The notes under the pieces: model-generated
Database searches by the model: none
Told to the model about the DNA's origin: nothing
Seen by the model: only the letters and a program-made list of their open reading frames with translations
Shown: positions 9,178-18,113 of the stretch, piece after piece
Layout of the letters: each line of letters begins with the position of its first letter
Numbering within the stretch: the stretch's first letter is position 1
Source: Lachnospiraceae bacterium
GTDB lineage: Bacteria > Bacillota > Clostridia > Lachnospirales > Lachnospiraceae
Assembly (NCBI GenBank): GCA_910575105.1
Contig: CAJTDK010000010.1
Location: 1-64,000, forward strand
Direction: 5' to 3'
DNA: 64,000 nt
Translations under genes and position numbers: made by a program

Positions 9178-10005
9178 TTACAATATTGTTCTAAGCCATG
9201 CACCGGCCAGCCCTATCCACTGCTCACACTGTTCATTAAGCCCGCTTCCATCCGCCCGCTCCACTGTCCGGCCCGCAAGACTAAGCCCGTGCTCTCCCTT
9301 AGGGAATACATGGAGCTCCGCCGCAACACCTGCGCGCTTCAAAGCGGACATCATAAGAAATGCATTCTCCACCGGAACCGTATTATCGTTAAGTGTGTGC
9401 CAGATAAAGCAGGGCGGCGTATCCTTCGTCACCTGCTCTTCAATCGAAAGCTCCCCGGAAAACTCCGCAAAACGCCCGCCCAGAAGATTTTCAAAGCTTC
9501 CTCTGTGGGAGATTCCCTCCTTAGAGGTAATGACCGGGTAGCATAAGATCATGCCCGCCGGCCTAAGCCTTTTTGCCTTCTCTCCACACAGATCCAAAGC
9601 CTCAAGGAGCCATCTCCGGTTCCAGAATACCCCGAGGGATGCCGCCAGATGCGCTCCCGCCGAAAACCCTGCAAGAACGATCCTTTCCGTATCGACCTGC
9701 CAATCTGCTGCATTGTCACAAATCAGCTTCATCGCACTGCCGATCTCCAGAAGCGGGGACGGGTGTCTGGCCGGAGCCACCGAGTAGCGGAGCACACCTG
9801 CATGATAACCCTGATTTAAAAAATGTATTGCCACAGGCTCTCCCTCGCGGTAACTCAGCCTCTCATAACCGCCGCCGGGGCAGATAAGGATCATGGGGCG
9901 CTTTTTTATCCTGATCTTGTCTTCCGGTGTATCCAGCAGATAAGTCTCAAGCCGCACATAATCGCGGGAACCCTCCGCCTGAATCGGAATTTCCATATAA
10001 CGCAT
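9178..10005 (-). CDS. Alpha/beta-hydrolase, acetyl-esterase-like
   Basis: The 275-residue protein has the alpha/beta-hydrolase plan of the Aes/acetyl-xylan-esterase group: oxyanion segment CPGGGY (42-47), nucleophile elbow GFSAGAH (Ser115), acid Asp207 in HTLNDNTVP and His239 in GEHGLSLA. There is no signal peptide, so it acts inside the cell, probably removing acetyl groups from imported sugars or oligosaccharides. It sits between tpiA and gpmI, with a terminator hairpin in front, so it may share gpmI's promoter and not the tpiA message. The substrate cannot be read from the sequence. Confidence 0.85.
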   Translation of the reverse strand: MRYMEIPIQAEGSRDYVRLETYLLDTPEDKIRIKKRPMILICPGGGYERLSYREGEPVAIHFLNQGYHAGVLRYSVAPARHPSPLLEIGSAMKLICDNAADWQVDTERIVLAGFSAGAHLAASLGVFWNRRWLLEALDLCGEKAKRLRPAGMILCYPVITSKEGISHRGSFENLLGGRFAEFSGELSIEEQVTKDTPPCFIWHTLNDNTVPVENAFLMMSALKRAGVAAELHVFPKGEHGLSLAGRTVERADGSGLNEQCEQWIGLAGAWLRTIL

Positions 10006-10064
10006 AATCTCTTACCTCCAGTCAAAAGATAAGCCGCTCTCCCGGCAGACCTTTCTTAAAGAAA

Positions 10065-10087
10065 GGCCGCCGGTAGAACTGGCGGCC
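10065..10087 (-). terminator. Terminator after tpiA
   Basis: GGCCGCC and GGCGGCC form a 7-bp GC stem with a 9-base loop, followed on the minus strand by TTTCTTT. It lies 17 bases past the tpiA stop codon. Confidence 0.75.
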
Positions 10088-10103
10088 TTTTGTATCCCTT
10101 AGC

Positions 10104-10853
10104 TTATTTATAATTTACAATCTTGCCGAAATCAGCTTTCAGTGACGCGCCGCCTACAAGACCGCCGTCGATGTCAGCCTGGGCAAATAATTCCGCTGCA
10201 TTTCCTGCGTTTACAGAGCCTCCGTACTGGATACGGATAGCTGCTGCTGTAGCGTCATCGTAAATCTCTGCGATGCATGCGCGGATCCCTGCACATACTT
10301 CCTCTGCCTGCTCTGTAGTCGCGGTCTTGCCCGTTCCGATCGCCCAGATCGGCTCGTAAGCGATAACCGCTGTCTTAGCCTGATCTGCCGTAACATTTAG
10401 GAAACCAACCTTTACCTGCTGGCGGATAAAGTCCATGGTCACACCTTGCTCTCTCTGCTCTAAAGTCTCGCCGCAGCACATAATCGGAGTAATGCCGTGC
10501 TCAAATGCCTTCAACATCTTCTTATTCACAGTCTCGCTTGTCTCAGCAAAATACTCTCTTCTCTCAGAGTGTCCGAGAACAACGTATTTTACGCCTGCAT
10601 CTACAATCATCGCCGGGGAGATCTCTCCTGTGTAAGCCCCGCTCTCCTCAAAATACATATTCTCAGCGCCCACCTGGATGTTGGAACCCTTGCATGCCTC
10701 TACAACCGGGATGATGTCGATCGCTGGAACACAGAATACTACATCTACGTCCTCACTTGCTACTAATGGTTTCAGTTCCTCTACTAATGCAACTGCCTCG
10801 CTTGGGGTCTTGTTCATCTTCCAGTTGCCTGCAACAATTTTTCTTCTTGCCAT
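10104..10853 (-). CDS. tpiA: Triosephosphate isomerase
   Basis: The 249-residue TIM-barrel enzyme interconverts dihydroxyacetone phosphate and glyceraldehyde 3-phosphate. The three active-site parts are present: Lys12 in NWKMN, His95 in LGHSERR and Glu167 in [11 protein letters not shown], with the phosphate-binding GGSVN and GGASL loops at the end. The length is normal. It follows pgk on the minus strand with a 157-base gap holding a strong hairpin, and ends in a good terminator. Confidence 0.98.
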   Translation of the reverse strand: MARRKIVAGNWKMNKTPSEAVALVEELKPLVASEDVDVVFCVPAIDIIPVVEACKGSNIQVGAENMYFEESGAYTGEISPAMIVDAGVKYVVLGHSERREYFAETSETVNKKMLKAFEHGITPIMCCGETLEQREQGVTMDFIRQQVKVGFLNVTADQAKTAVIAYEPIWAIGTGKTATTEQAEEVCAGIRACIAEIYDDATAAAIRIQYGGSVNAGNAAELFAQADIDGGLVGGASLKADFGKIVNYK

Positions 10854-10977
10854 TTTAAAAATCCTCCAAAATATTATTTACTGTAAATTCGCACTGGTTT
10901 TTATCCACTTGGATTCGTGCCAAATAGCTTCACCTTACTAAGCACATGCTGCTCGCCATGCATCAAAATGGAAGTTC

Positions 10978-11010
10978 GCACTAAGGCTCGAAAAGGCCGA
11001 GCCTTAGTGC
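10978..11010 (-). terminator. 13-bp hairpin abutting the pgk stop codon
   Basis: GCACTAAGGCTCG and CGAGCCTTAGTGC are perfect arms around a 7-base loop and begin at the base after the pgk stop codon. No U-run follows, so it may set message stability or partial read-through into tpiA and not full termination. Confidence 0.5.
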
Positions 11011-12204
11011 TTACTTATCGTTAGCTGCTGCTACGCCTGGCAGCTCTTTGCCTTCTAAGAATTCCAGGGATGCGCCGCCGCCTGTAGAGATATGGGTCAT
11101 CTTGTCGCCGTAGCCTAACTGGTTTACTGCTGCTGCGGAGTCTCCGCCGCCGATGATCGTCACTGCTTCTGTGTCAGCCAGCGCTTTTGCGACAGCCTCT
11201 GTACCTGTGGCAAACTTCGGCATCTCAAAGCATCCCATCGGTCCGTTCCATACAACTGTCTTGGCATCCTTTACTGCCTCGCAGAAAATCGATACCGTCT
11301 TCGGCCCGATATCAAGTCCCTGCCATCCGTCCGGAATCTCGCCGGATGCGACAACCTTGGAGTTGGCATCGTTAGAAAAATCATCTGCGATAACCGTATC
11401 AACCGGAAGCAGAAGCTTCACGCCCTTCTCCTCTGCTTTCTTTAACATGTTAAGCGCATACTCGCAGTAATCTGCCTCAAGAAGGGAACCTCCCACGCTG
11501 CCTCCCTGTGCCTTGCTGAAGGTATAGGACATACCGCCGCCGATAATCAGCGTATCCACCTTGTCAAGCAGGTTCTCGATCACGGAAATCTTGCTGGAAA
11601 CCTTTGCTCCGCCAAGGATTGCCACAAAAGGCCTCTCCGGGTTGTTTACCGCATTTCCAAGGAAATCAATCTCTTTCTGCATCAGGTATCCGACTGCCGC
11701 CGTATCAACATACTGCGTCACGCCTACGTTGGAACAGTGGGCACGATGTGCGGTTCCGAATGCGTCATTGACAAATACGTCGCACAGAGACGCAAGATCC
11801 TTGCTGAACGCCTGGCCGTTCTTTGTCTCTTCTGCGCGGTAACGTGTATTCTCAAGAAGGATAACGTCCCCGTCGTTCATCGCGGCAACTGCGGCCTTAG
11901 CATTCTCTCCCACTACGTTTGCATCAGCGGCAAACTTCACTTCCTGTCCGAGAAGCTCAGTCAGGCGCGCTGCCACCGGCGCGAGAGAAAGCTCCGGCTT
12001 CGGCTCTCCCTTCGGCTTTCCGAGATGTGAGCACAGAATCACCTTTCCTCCGTCCGCAACCAGCTTTTTGATGGTCGGAAGGGCAGCTACAAGACGGTTC
12101 TCATCTGTAATCTTTCCGTCAATGAGCGGAACATTAAAGTCACATCTGCACAGAACCTTTAAGCCTTTTACATTAATGTCGTCAACCGATTTTTTATTAA
12201 GCAT
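11011..12204 (-). CDS. pgk: Phosphoglycerate kinase
   Basis: The 397-residue enzyme transfers the acyl phosphate of 1,3-bisphosphoglycerate to ADP. It has the N-domain substrate segment RCDFNVPL, the ILLENTRY-type segment, [11 protein letters not shown] and the C-domain nucleotide loop [10 protein letters not shown] placed the start at the ATG at 12204, preceded by AGGAGG, because the frame upstream of it runs through the gap terminator. It lies between gap and tpiA in the same direction. Confidence 0.98.
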   Translation of the reverse strand: MLNKKSVDDINVKGLKVLCRCDFNVPLIDGKITDENRLVAALPTIKKLVADGGKVILCSHLGKPKGEPKPELSLAPVAARLTELLGQEVKFAADANVVGENAKAAVAAMNDGDVILLENTRYRAEETKNGQAFSKDLASLCDVFVNDAFGTAHRAHCSNVGVTQYVDTAAVGYLMQKEIDFLGNAVNNPERPFVAILGGAKVSSKISVIENLLDKVDTLIIGGGMSYTFSKAQGGSVGGSLLEADYCEYALNMLKKAEEKGVKLLLPVDTVIADDFSNDANSKVVASGEIPDGWQGLDIGPKTVSIFCEAVKDAKTVVWNGPMGCFEMPKFATGTEAVAKALADTEAVTIIGGGDSAAAVNQLGYGDKMTHISTGGGASLEFLEGKELPGVAAANDK

Positions 12205-12249
12205 AATATATAGCCTCCTGTAAATATAAGGTTTCATCATGAATTGAAA

Positions 12250-12280
12250 AAGAATCCGGTCCAAAAGACCGGACCCTTTC
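12250..12280 (-). terminator. Terminator between gap and pgk
   Basis: TCCGGTC and GACCGGA arms around a TTTTG loop are followed on the minus strand by TTCTTTTTC. It lies in the gap-pgk spacer, so much of the gap message probably ends here. Confidence 0.7.
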
Positions 12281-12409
12281 TTGAGTCTTTTTTATGAGGG
12301 ATTTCTTCGAGACCAGGCTCGTACTGCTCACTGCATTCCATAGGGAATCCCGATTGCTCATCGGACATCCTTCACACTAAGCCCGAAAACCCCCGTTAAG
12401 TGTTCAGGC

Positions 12410-13423
12410 TTACCCAAGCTCTGAGAAGTACTTGATCGTTCTTACCATCTGGCTTGTGTAGGAATTCTCATTATCATACCAAGATACTACCTGAACCTCT
12501 GTTGTGCCGTTGTCTAACGGGCAAACCATTGTCTGTGTAGCATCAAACAGAGAACCATATCTCATACCGATGATATCGCTGGATACGATCTCATCTGTAT
12601 TGTATCCGAAGGACTCTGTAGCCGCTGCCTTCATCGCTGCGTTGATCTCATCAACAGTTACGTTGCCTTCAACAACTGCGGTAAGGATCGTTGTAGAACC
12701 TGTCGGCGTCGGGATACGCTGAGCAGCGCCGATCAGCTTGCCGTTAAGTTCAGGGATAACAAGGCCGATAGCCTTAGCTGCGCCTGTGCTGTTCGGAACG
12801 ATATTCACTGCTGCTGCACGGGATCTTCTTAAGTCGCCCTTTCTCTGCGGTCCGTCAAGAGTCATCTGGTCGCCTGTATAAGCGTGGATCGTGCACATGA
12901 TACCGGATTTGATCTTTGCAAGATCGTTAAGAGCCTTAGCCATAGGTGCCAGACAGTTTGTTGTACAGGAAGCTGCAGAAATAACTGTATCCTCTGCTTT
13001 CAGTGTTTCATGGTTAACATTGTAAACGATAGTCGGGAGATCATTTCCAGCAGGTGCGGAAATAACTACCTTTCTAGCGCCTGCCTTAACGTGAGCAGAT
13101 GCTTTCTCCTTGGATGTATAGAAACCTGTACACTCAAGAACTACGTCTACACCGATCTCTCCCCATGGAAGCTCCTCAGCGTTAGCCTTTGCATAAATCT
13201 TGATCTCTTTCCCATCAACGATGATCGAATCCTCGGTAGACTCTACCTTGTCAGCCAAAGCATATTTGCCCTGAGAAGAATCATACTTGAGTAAGTGTGC
13301 AAGCATCTTCGGGGATGTCAGATCGTTGATCGCAACTACCTCGTATCCTTCTGCTCCGAACATCTGTCTGAATGCAAGACGTCCAATACGTCCAAATCCA
13401 TTAATCGCTACTTTTACTGCCAT
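12410..13423 (-). CDS. gap: Glyceraldehyde-3-phosphate dehydrogenase, type I
   Basis: The 337-residue enzyme oxidises glyceraldehyde 3-phosphate with NAD and phosphate. It has the Rossmann start [10 protein letters not shown], the NAD-selective Asp in INDLT, and the catalytic Cys153 in [12 protein letters not shown]. It heads the glycolytic run. Two candidate promoters and an inverted repeat lie within 125 bases upstream. No cggR-type regulator gene is adjacent, unlike Bacillus. Confidence 0.98.
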   Translation of the reverse strand: MAVKVAINGFGRIGRLAFRQMFGAEGYEVVAINDLTSPKMLAHLLKYDSSQGKYALADKVESTEDSIIVDGKEIKIYAKANAEELPWGEIGVDVVLECTGFYTSKEKASAHVKAGARKVVISAPAGNDLPTIVYNVNHETLKAEDTVISAASCTTNCLAPMAKALNDLAKIKSGIMCTIHAYTGDQMTLDGPQRKGDLRRSRAAAVNIVPNSTGAAKAIGLVIPELNGKLIGAAQRIPTPTGSTTILTAVVEGNVTVDEINAAMKAAATESFGYNTDEIVSSDIIGMRYGSLFDATQTMVCPLDNGTTEVQVVSWYDNENSYTSQMVRTIKYFSELG

Positions 13424-13468
13424 GATTAAATTCCTCCTAAAAGTTTTATTAACTGGTTACACAGCCTT

Positions 13469-13497
13469 TTTATAATGAATTCCTTAATCTTTGTTAA
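13469..13497 (-). promoter_or_regulatory. Candidate proximal promoter of gap
   Basis: TTAACA and TATAAA are separated by 17 bases, 46 bases upstream of the gap start. Confidence 0.5.
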
Positions 13498-13517
13498 AGA
13501 ATCATCAACTATTACGT

Positions 13518-13546
13518 ATTGTACTAAATATGGTACAAAAATTCAA
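13518..13546 (-). promoter_or_regulatory. Candidate distal promoter of gap with an overlapping inverted repeat
   Basis: TTGAAT and TACAAT are separated by 17 bases. TTGTAC-N8-GTACAA (13519-13538) fills the space between the two hexamers and overlaps the -10, the layout of a repressor operator. The protein that would bind is not known. Confidence 0.5.
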
Positions 13547-13652
13547 GTGTCTTTTCTATATTTTTACTGTAGTTCAGTCCCGAACTTTCAATTTCAGCAG
13601 CTTGCACAGAGGTTTTTTTAAAATCTGTACATACTCTCTCTTGACAAGCCCG

Positions 13653-14456
13653 CTATACCCTGTAAAATGAGGGCTTCCGCTCCTTAAACTCTGCATAATA
13701 TCTAAAACCGCAGCGATCAAGGATATCCTTTACCTTATGAAAGTCGTAAGCGATATGCTCTGGCCTGTGCCCGTCGGCGCCGACAGTAATCAGCTCTCCT
13801 CCCAGCTCCCGGTATCTTTTCAGCACATCTGTGTGGGGATGGGCGAAGGGAAGACCATACTTAAGTCCCGACATATTCAGCTCGATCCCGCAGCCTCTGT
13901 CGATCAGAAGCCTAAGAAGGGTATCGATCTCATCTGCGAATCTCCGATAGGAATATTCTTTCTCATGCTCCCTGCCGTACCTGGCCACATAGTCCACATG
14001 CCCGAACACATCAAAGCCGCTAAACGCCTTCACGTCCTCGATCATCTCCCGGAAGATAACCCCGTAGGCTTCCCCGTCCGTCCTCCCGGCAAATACCTTC
14101 TTCTGGGCAATATCCGTCCCCTCCGCTGAGTGGACGGAGCCGATCACAAAGTCAAAGGGATATTTTTTCACAAATTCCTTATAATAGCTGCCAAGATGAG
14201 GCTGAAGCCCCAGCTCTACTCCGATCCGTATGCAAATCCTATCCTTATATTTCTCCCGGATCTGAACCATTTTCTCAAAATATTTTTCCGGGTCAAAGAT
14301 ATCCTCCGGCCCCCAGTCCATATTGTCCTTGTCATAATGGTCGGTAAAACAGATGACCTCAAGTCCTTTTTCTATAGCCCCCTCTGCCATCTGTTCCGGC
14401 GTACTGTCAGAATCATGGGAAAAATCTGTATGCATATGTACGTCTGCTTTTATCAT
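13653..14456 (-). CDS. PHP-domain histidinol-phosphatase-type phosphoesterase
   Basis: The 267-residue protein has the PHP metal signatures: DVHMHTDFSHD at the start, FTDHYD near 38, IGVELGLQP, IGSVHS, FGHVDYVARYG, and VGADGHRPEHI near the end. It belongs to the HisK/HisJ group that dephosphorylates histidinol phosphate in histidine synthesis. No other histidine gene is near, so a different phosphate monoester is possible. It starts 5 bases after the mnmA stop and is the last gene of the isc-mnmA run. Confidence 0.85.
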   Translation of the reverse strand: MIKADVHMHTDFSHDSDSTPEQMAEGAIEKGLEVICFTDHYDKDNMDWGPEDIFDPEKYFEKMVQIREKYKDRICIRIGVELGLQPHLGSYYKEFVKKYPFDFVIGSVHSAEGTDIAQKKVFAGRTDGEAYGVIFREMIEDVKAFSGFDVFGHVDYVARYGREHEKEYSYRRFADEIDTLLRLLIDRGCGIELNMSGLKYGLPFAHPHTDVLKRYRELGGELITVGADGHRPEHIAYDFHKVKDILDRCGFRYYAEFKERKPSFYRV

Positions 14457-14461
14457 ATCAA

Positions 14462-15547
14462 CTACCTGCCTTCAATTATAATTCCGCCCCCGAGGACATA
14501 ATCGCCGTCGTACAAAACGACCGCCTGCCCCGGTGCCGCGGCTCTCTGGGGCTCCTCGAATTCACAGAGGATCTCGTCCTCCCCGGTCATCTTCACCTTG
14601 CACCACGCACCTTTATGATTATACCGGATCTTCGCCCACACCCGCATCTCTCCCGAGATCTCGGGAACAGCCATGAAATTCAGCCGGTCCGCCCGCACGT
14701 AACGGAACTGGGATTCCTCACTGCTTCCAAGAACCACCTCATTAGTCTTCGGCCTGATCTCCAGCACAAATACCGGATAACCAAGGGCGATGCCAAGCCC
14801 CTTGCGCTGCCCTACTGTGTAGTGGATGATCCCCTTATGCTGCCCGAGGACCGTCCCGTCCGGCGCAACGAAATTCCCCGGCACACTCTTTTTCCCTGTA
14901 GCCTTCTCGATAAACGAAGCATAATCGCCGTCCGGCACAAAGCAGATGTCCTGGCTGTCCGGCTTACCCGCGATACGAAGATTCGCAAGCTCTGCCATAG
15001 CGCGTATCTCATCCTTGTGAAATCCCCCTACCGGCATCAGCGTCCGCCTTAGCTGCTCCTGAGTCAGATTATAGAGCGCATAGGTCTGGTCCTTGGAGCT
15101 TGTGGCAGAAGTGCGCAGAGTAAGCCGCCCGCAAGGAAGCTCTTTGACCCGCGCATAATGCCCGGTGGCAATATAATCCGCACCGATCTCAAGGCTCCGC
15201 TTTAACAGCGATTCCCACTTCACATAACGGTTGCACGCGATACACGGATTAGGAGTCCTGCCGTGAATATATTCATCCACAAAATAATCGATGACCTTTT
15301 CTTTGAATTCTTCCCTGAAATTCATCACATAGTAGGGAATATCCAGCTTCGCCGCCACCCGGCGGGCATCCTCCACGGCGCTTAGACCGCAGCATCCGCC
15401 GTTTTCTTCTATAGAAATGCTGTCCTCTTCCTGCCAGATCTGCATCGTCACGCCGATGACATCATAGCCCTGCTCCTTTAGCAGCCACGCCGCTACAGAA
15501 GAATCCACTCCTCCCGACATGCCCACGACTACTTTCTTTTTATCCAT
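14462..15547 (-). CDS. mnmA: tRNA-specific 2-thiouridylase
   Basis: MnmA puts the 2-thio group on U34 of Lys, Glu and Gln tRNAs, using sulfur from a cysteine desulfurase. The 361-residue product has the ATP-binding SGGVDSS (11-17) and both catalytic cysteines, Cys102 (TPNPCIACN) and Cys202 (SQDICFVPDG). I used the ATG at 15547, since the frame extending upstream has no family match. The genes just upstream are iscU and nifS, which would provide the sulfur. Confidence 0.96.
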   Translation of the reverse strand: MDKKKVVVGMSGGVDSSVAAWLLKEQGYDVIGVTMQIWQEEDSISIEENGGCCGLSAVEDARRVAAKLDIPYYVMNFREEFKEKVIDYFVDEYIHGRTPNPCIACNRYVKWESLLKRSLEIGADYIATGHYARVKELPCGRLTLRTSATSSKDQTYALYNLTQEQLRRTLMPVGGFHKDEIRAMAELANLRIAGKPDSQDICFVPDGDYASFIEKATGKKSVPGNFVAPDGTVLGQHKGIIHYTVGQRKGLGIALGYPVFVLEIRPKTNEVVLGSSEESQFRYVRADRLNFMAVPEISGEMRVWAKIRYNHKGAWCKVKMTGEDEILCEFEEPQRAAAPGQAVVLYDGDYVLGGGIIIEGR

Positions 15548-15602
15548 ATCTTTATTCCCCTGCTTAATCACAAATCGTCCTGCACTATCCCCGGCAAATG
15601 CT

Positions 15603-16049
15603 TTAATACTCCTCTTCTTCCTCTTCCTCACCATCATGGATATCGGATTTCGGTTTCGTAAGCCCCTCAATCTTTATCCCGTGCTTCTCAGCGTAATCCC
15701 AGAGCGCAGCATGGATCGCCTCCTCTGCGAGCAGAGAGCAGTGTACCTTCACCGGCGGGAGCCCGTCAAGAGCCTCCATCACCGCCCGGTTTGTCACCTG
15801 CATGGCCTCCTCAATGGTCTTACCCTTCACCAGCTCTGTCGCCATGCTGCTGGTAGCAACCGCGGCGCCGCAGCCAAAAGTCTTGAATTTGACGTCTCTT
15901 ATGATCTTATTCTCGTCGATATCAAGGTAGATCCGCATGATATCCCCGCATTTTGCATTGCCGACGGTCCCTACCCCGCTGGCATTCTCTATCTCTCCGA
16001 CATTTCTCGGATTCTGGAAATGCTCCATTACTTTCTCTGAATACATCAC
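15603..16049 (-). CDS. Fe-S cluster scaffold protein, NifU/IscU-like
   Basis: The 148-residue scaffold assembles Fe-S clusters with the desulfurase encoded upstream. The three cluster cysteines are Cys34 (NAKCGD, with Asp36), Cys60 (FGCGAAVA) and Cys104 (VHCSLLAEEAI). The LPPVK motif precedes Cys104, as in IscU. The protein ends in a run of seven Glu after HDG, a tail I do not associate with the family. The gene lies 70 bases after nifS. Confidence 0.95.
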   Translation of the reverse strand: MMYSEKVMEHFQNPRNVGEIENASGVGTVGNAKCGDIMRIYLDIDENKIIRDVKFKTFGCGAAVATSSMATELVKGKTIEEAMQVTNRAVMEALDGLPPVKVHCSLLAEEAIHAALWDYAEKHGIKIEGLTKPKSDIHDGEEEEEEEY

Positions 16050-16119
16050 TTATCCCTCCTAAATTGGTTGTTCAAATACAGCCTGCCTGTTCCAGGCTTC
16101 CTATTCCTTCTTACGCTTC

Positions 16120-17304
16120 TTAAGCCTTCTGCTCCTTAAGGAAGTCCTCATAAAGGGGCGACATTTCCCGGAGATTTTTCACGATCCCTTTCAGGCAGTC
16201 TACGGTATAATCAATGTCCTCCTTCGACGTCTCCTCGCCAAGCGTCAGTCTCAAGGAGCCATGGGCTATCTCATGGGGCAGCCCGATGGCCAAAAGCACA
16301 TGGGATGGGTCGAGGGACCCGGATGTGCAGGCAGAGCCGCTGGATGCACAGATTCCCTTCATATCAAGCATGATCAGCAGGGACTCTCCCTCCACGAAGC
16401 GGAAGCTGAAATTCGCATTGTTAGGAAGACGTCTTACCGGATGCCCGTTAAGCTTTGAATAAGGAATCTCCTCCAGCACACGTCCGATCAGATAATCCCT
16501 CAACTCTTTCTCCTTCTTCGCCCTCTCCTCCATAGTCCTTGCCGCACGCACAGCCGCCGTTCCAAGACCGATGATCCCCGGCACGTTCTCAGTGCCCGCC
16601 CGGCGCTTCCTTTCCTGAGCGCCGCCGTGGATGAAGGAACGTATCTTTACCCCCGTGCGGATATATAAAAATCCGATGCCCTTCGGTCCGTTCAATTTAT
16701 GACCGCTGGCGCTCAGCATATCGATATGGCACTCATCCGCAGAGATGGGGACCTGTCCGAACGCCTGCACCGCGTCTGTATGGAACAGTATGCCGTGCTC
16801 CTTCGCGATCTGTCCAATCTCCTTAATGGGCTGGACCGTCCCAATCTCATTATTGGCAAACATCACGGAAATGAGTATGGTCGTCGGGCGGATCGCCGCC
16901 CTCAGCTCCTCAGGATCTACCATACCGTCCTCATCTACATCAAGATAGGTCACCTCAAAGCCCTTCTTCTCCAGATACTCGGCAGTATGGAGTATCGCGT
17001 GATGTTCAATCTTCGTCGTAATGATGTGGTTTCCCTTTGAGGCATAGCTTTCCGCCGCCGCCTTGAGCGCCCAGTTATCCGCCTCAGAGCCTCCCGCTGT
17101 AAAATAGATCTCCTTCGCCTTAACGCCGAGAATCTCCGCAACAGCCTCCCGCTGCGCTGCCACCGCCTCTTTATTCTTCGCCGCAAATCTGTACACACTT
17201 GAAGGATTCCCGTAATTTTCTGTAAAATACGGAAGCATCGCCTCCACAACCTCCGGCACCGTCTTTGTGGTCGCCGCATTGTCAAGATATATCAGTCTGT
17301 CCAT
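16120..17304 (-). CDS. Cysteine desulfurase, NifS/IscS class
   Basis: This PLP enzyme takes sulfur from cysteine and passes it to IscU and MnmA. The 394-residue product has the cofactor Lys203 (SASGHKLNGPKG), the PLP pocket HTDAVQAFG and catalytic Cys326 in the flexible loop SSGSACTSGS, the class I form. The start is the ATG at 17304 after AGGAGG; the open frame reaches 17421 but lacks a match there. Symbol nifS or iscS would both be defensible. Confidence 0.95.
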   Translation of the reverse strand: MDRLIYLDNAATTKTVPEVVEAMLPYFTENYGNPSSVYRFAAKNKEAVAAQREAVAEILGVKAKEIYFTAGGSEADNWALKAAAESYASKGNHIITTKIEHHAILHTAEYLEKKGFEVTYLDVDEDGMVDPEELRAAIRPTTILISVMFANNEIGTVQPIKEIGQIAKEHGILFHTDAVQAFGQVPISADECHIDMLSASGHKLNGPKGIGFLYIRTGVKIRSFIHGGAQERKRRAGTENVPGIIGLGTAAVRAARTMEERAKKEKELRDYLIGRVLEEIPYSKLNGHPVRRLPNNANFSFRFVEGESLLIMLDMKGICASSGSACTSGSLDPSHVLLAIGLPHEIAHGSLRLTLGEETSKEDIDYTVDCLKGIVKNLREMSPLYEDFLKEQKA

Positions 17305-17460
17305 CTTCGTACTTCCTCCTGTCTCTATCGTCCTTTTATTCCGTCCTCTGTCAATATTACCCAGAGTCGGCCACCTGTCCCACCGGCAGCTTCCATGCTG
17401 GCTTAATATACTTAGTCCCATTCACATTTCACCGGTCAGGACAGATCCCTGCTCTTCTGG

Positions 17461-17916
17461 TCAATTGCACAAAGGATTCGTATAATCGCCTTCCGGATTG
17501 ATGCGCTCACTCTCCCGCACCAGCTCCTCCAAATTCATCTCATCCACCGTCCGGGTAATACTTTCATTGATCTTCTGCCACACGTACTTGGTCACGCAGC
17601 CGCCGGATGCCATACATCCTTCCTCCGGGTCAAATGCCGCGCACTTCACCGGCTCAAGGCTTCCTTCCAGCGCGCGCAGGATATCTCCCACAGAGATCTC
17701 TTTCATCTCCCGGACCAATACATAGCCGCCGGATGCCCCCCGGATGCTCTTTACCAGCCCGGCCTTTTTTAGGAGCGCCACGATCTGCTCCAGATACCGC
17801 TCTGAAATATTCTGCCTTGCAGCGATACTGCTGATCGTGACCGGTTCCCTGCCGCTGTACCTGGCAAGGTCTATCATCGCCCTCAATCCGTATCTTCCTT
17901 TTGTCGAAAGCTTCAA
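17461..17916 (-). CDS. iscR: Rrf2-family Fe-S-responsive regulator
   Basis: The 151-residue regulator starts MKLSTKGRYGLRAMIDLA, a typical Rrf2 winged-helix, and carries three cysteines at 92, 101 and 107 (KCAAF, EGCMASGGC), the ligand set of IscR. The start codon is TTG after AAGGTGAGAGA. It is the first gene of iscR-nifS-iscU-mnmA and has a dyad just before its start, so it probably represses the operon when Fe-S clusters are plentiful. CymR-like cysteine regulators of the same family are less likely given the cysteines. Confidence 0.9.
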   Translation of the reverse strand: MKLSTKGRYGLRAMIDLARYSGREPVTISSIAARQNISERYLEQIVALLKKAGLVKSIRGASGGYVLVREMKEISVGDILRALEGSLEPVKCAAFDPEEGCMASGGCVTKYVWQKINESITRTVDEMNLEELVRESERINPEGDYTNPLCN

Positions 17917-17932
17917 TCTCTCACCTTCTTTT

Positions 17933-17956
17933 AATCCCTAGTAAATTACTCGGATT
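17933..17956 (-). promoter_or_regulatory. iscR: Candidate IscR operator
   Basis: The core AGTAA-T-TTACT with flanking AATCC and GGGATT forms an imperfect dyad, 17-40 bases before the TTG start and just past the predicted transcription start. Position and gene order suggest autoregulation. Confidence 0.45.
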
Positions 17957-17968
17957 TATTCCATCTGT

Positions 17969-17997
17969 AGGATACCACCCGGCCATGTATCTGTCAA
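17969..17997 (-). promoter_or_regulatory. iscR: Promoter of iscR operon
   Basis: TTGACA and TATCCT are separated by 17 bases. The predicted transcript starts at the edge of the IscR-like dyad. Confidence 0.65.
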
Positions 17998-18113
17998 GCC
18001 CAAGTTTCAACATTAGTACGGGATTCCTGCCGCGCTGCCCGTCAGACAGCATCCTGCGAATAGTTCCGCCACATCTGGAATATGCTTTAATAATAAGCTT
18101 CAGGAGTGAACAA

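Noticed and set aside
12286-12409. Spacer between gap and pgk considered as a riboswitch or small RNA
   Set aside because: It has GC-rich words and one terminator at its end, but no conserved aptamer pattern that I can name.
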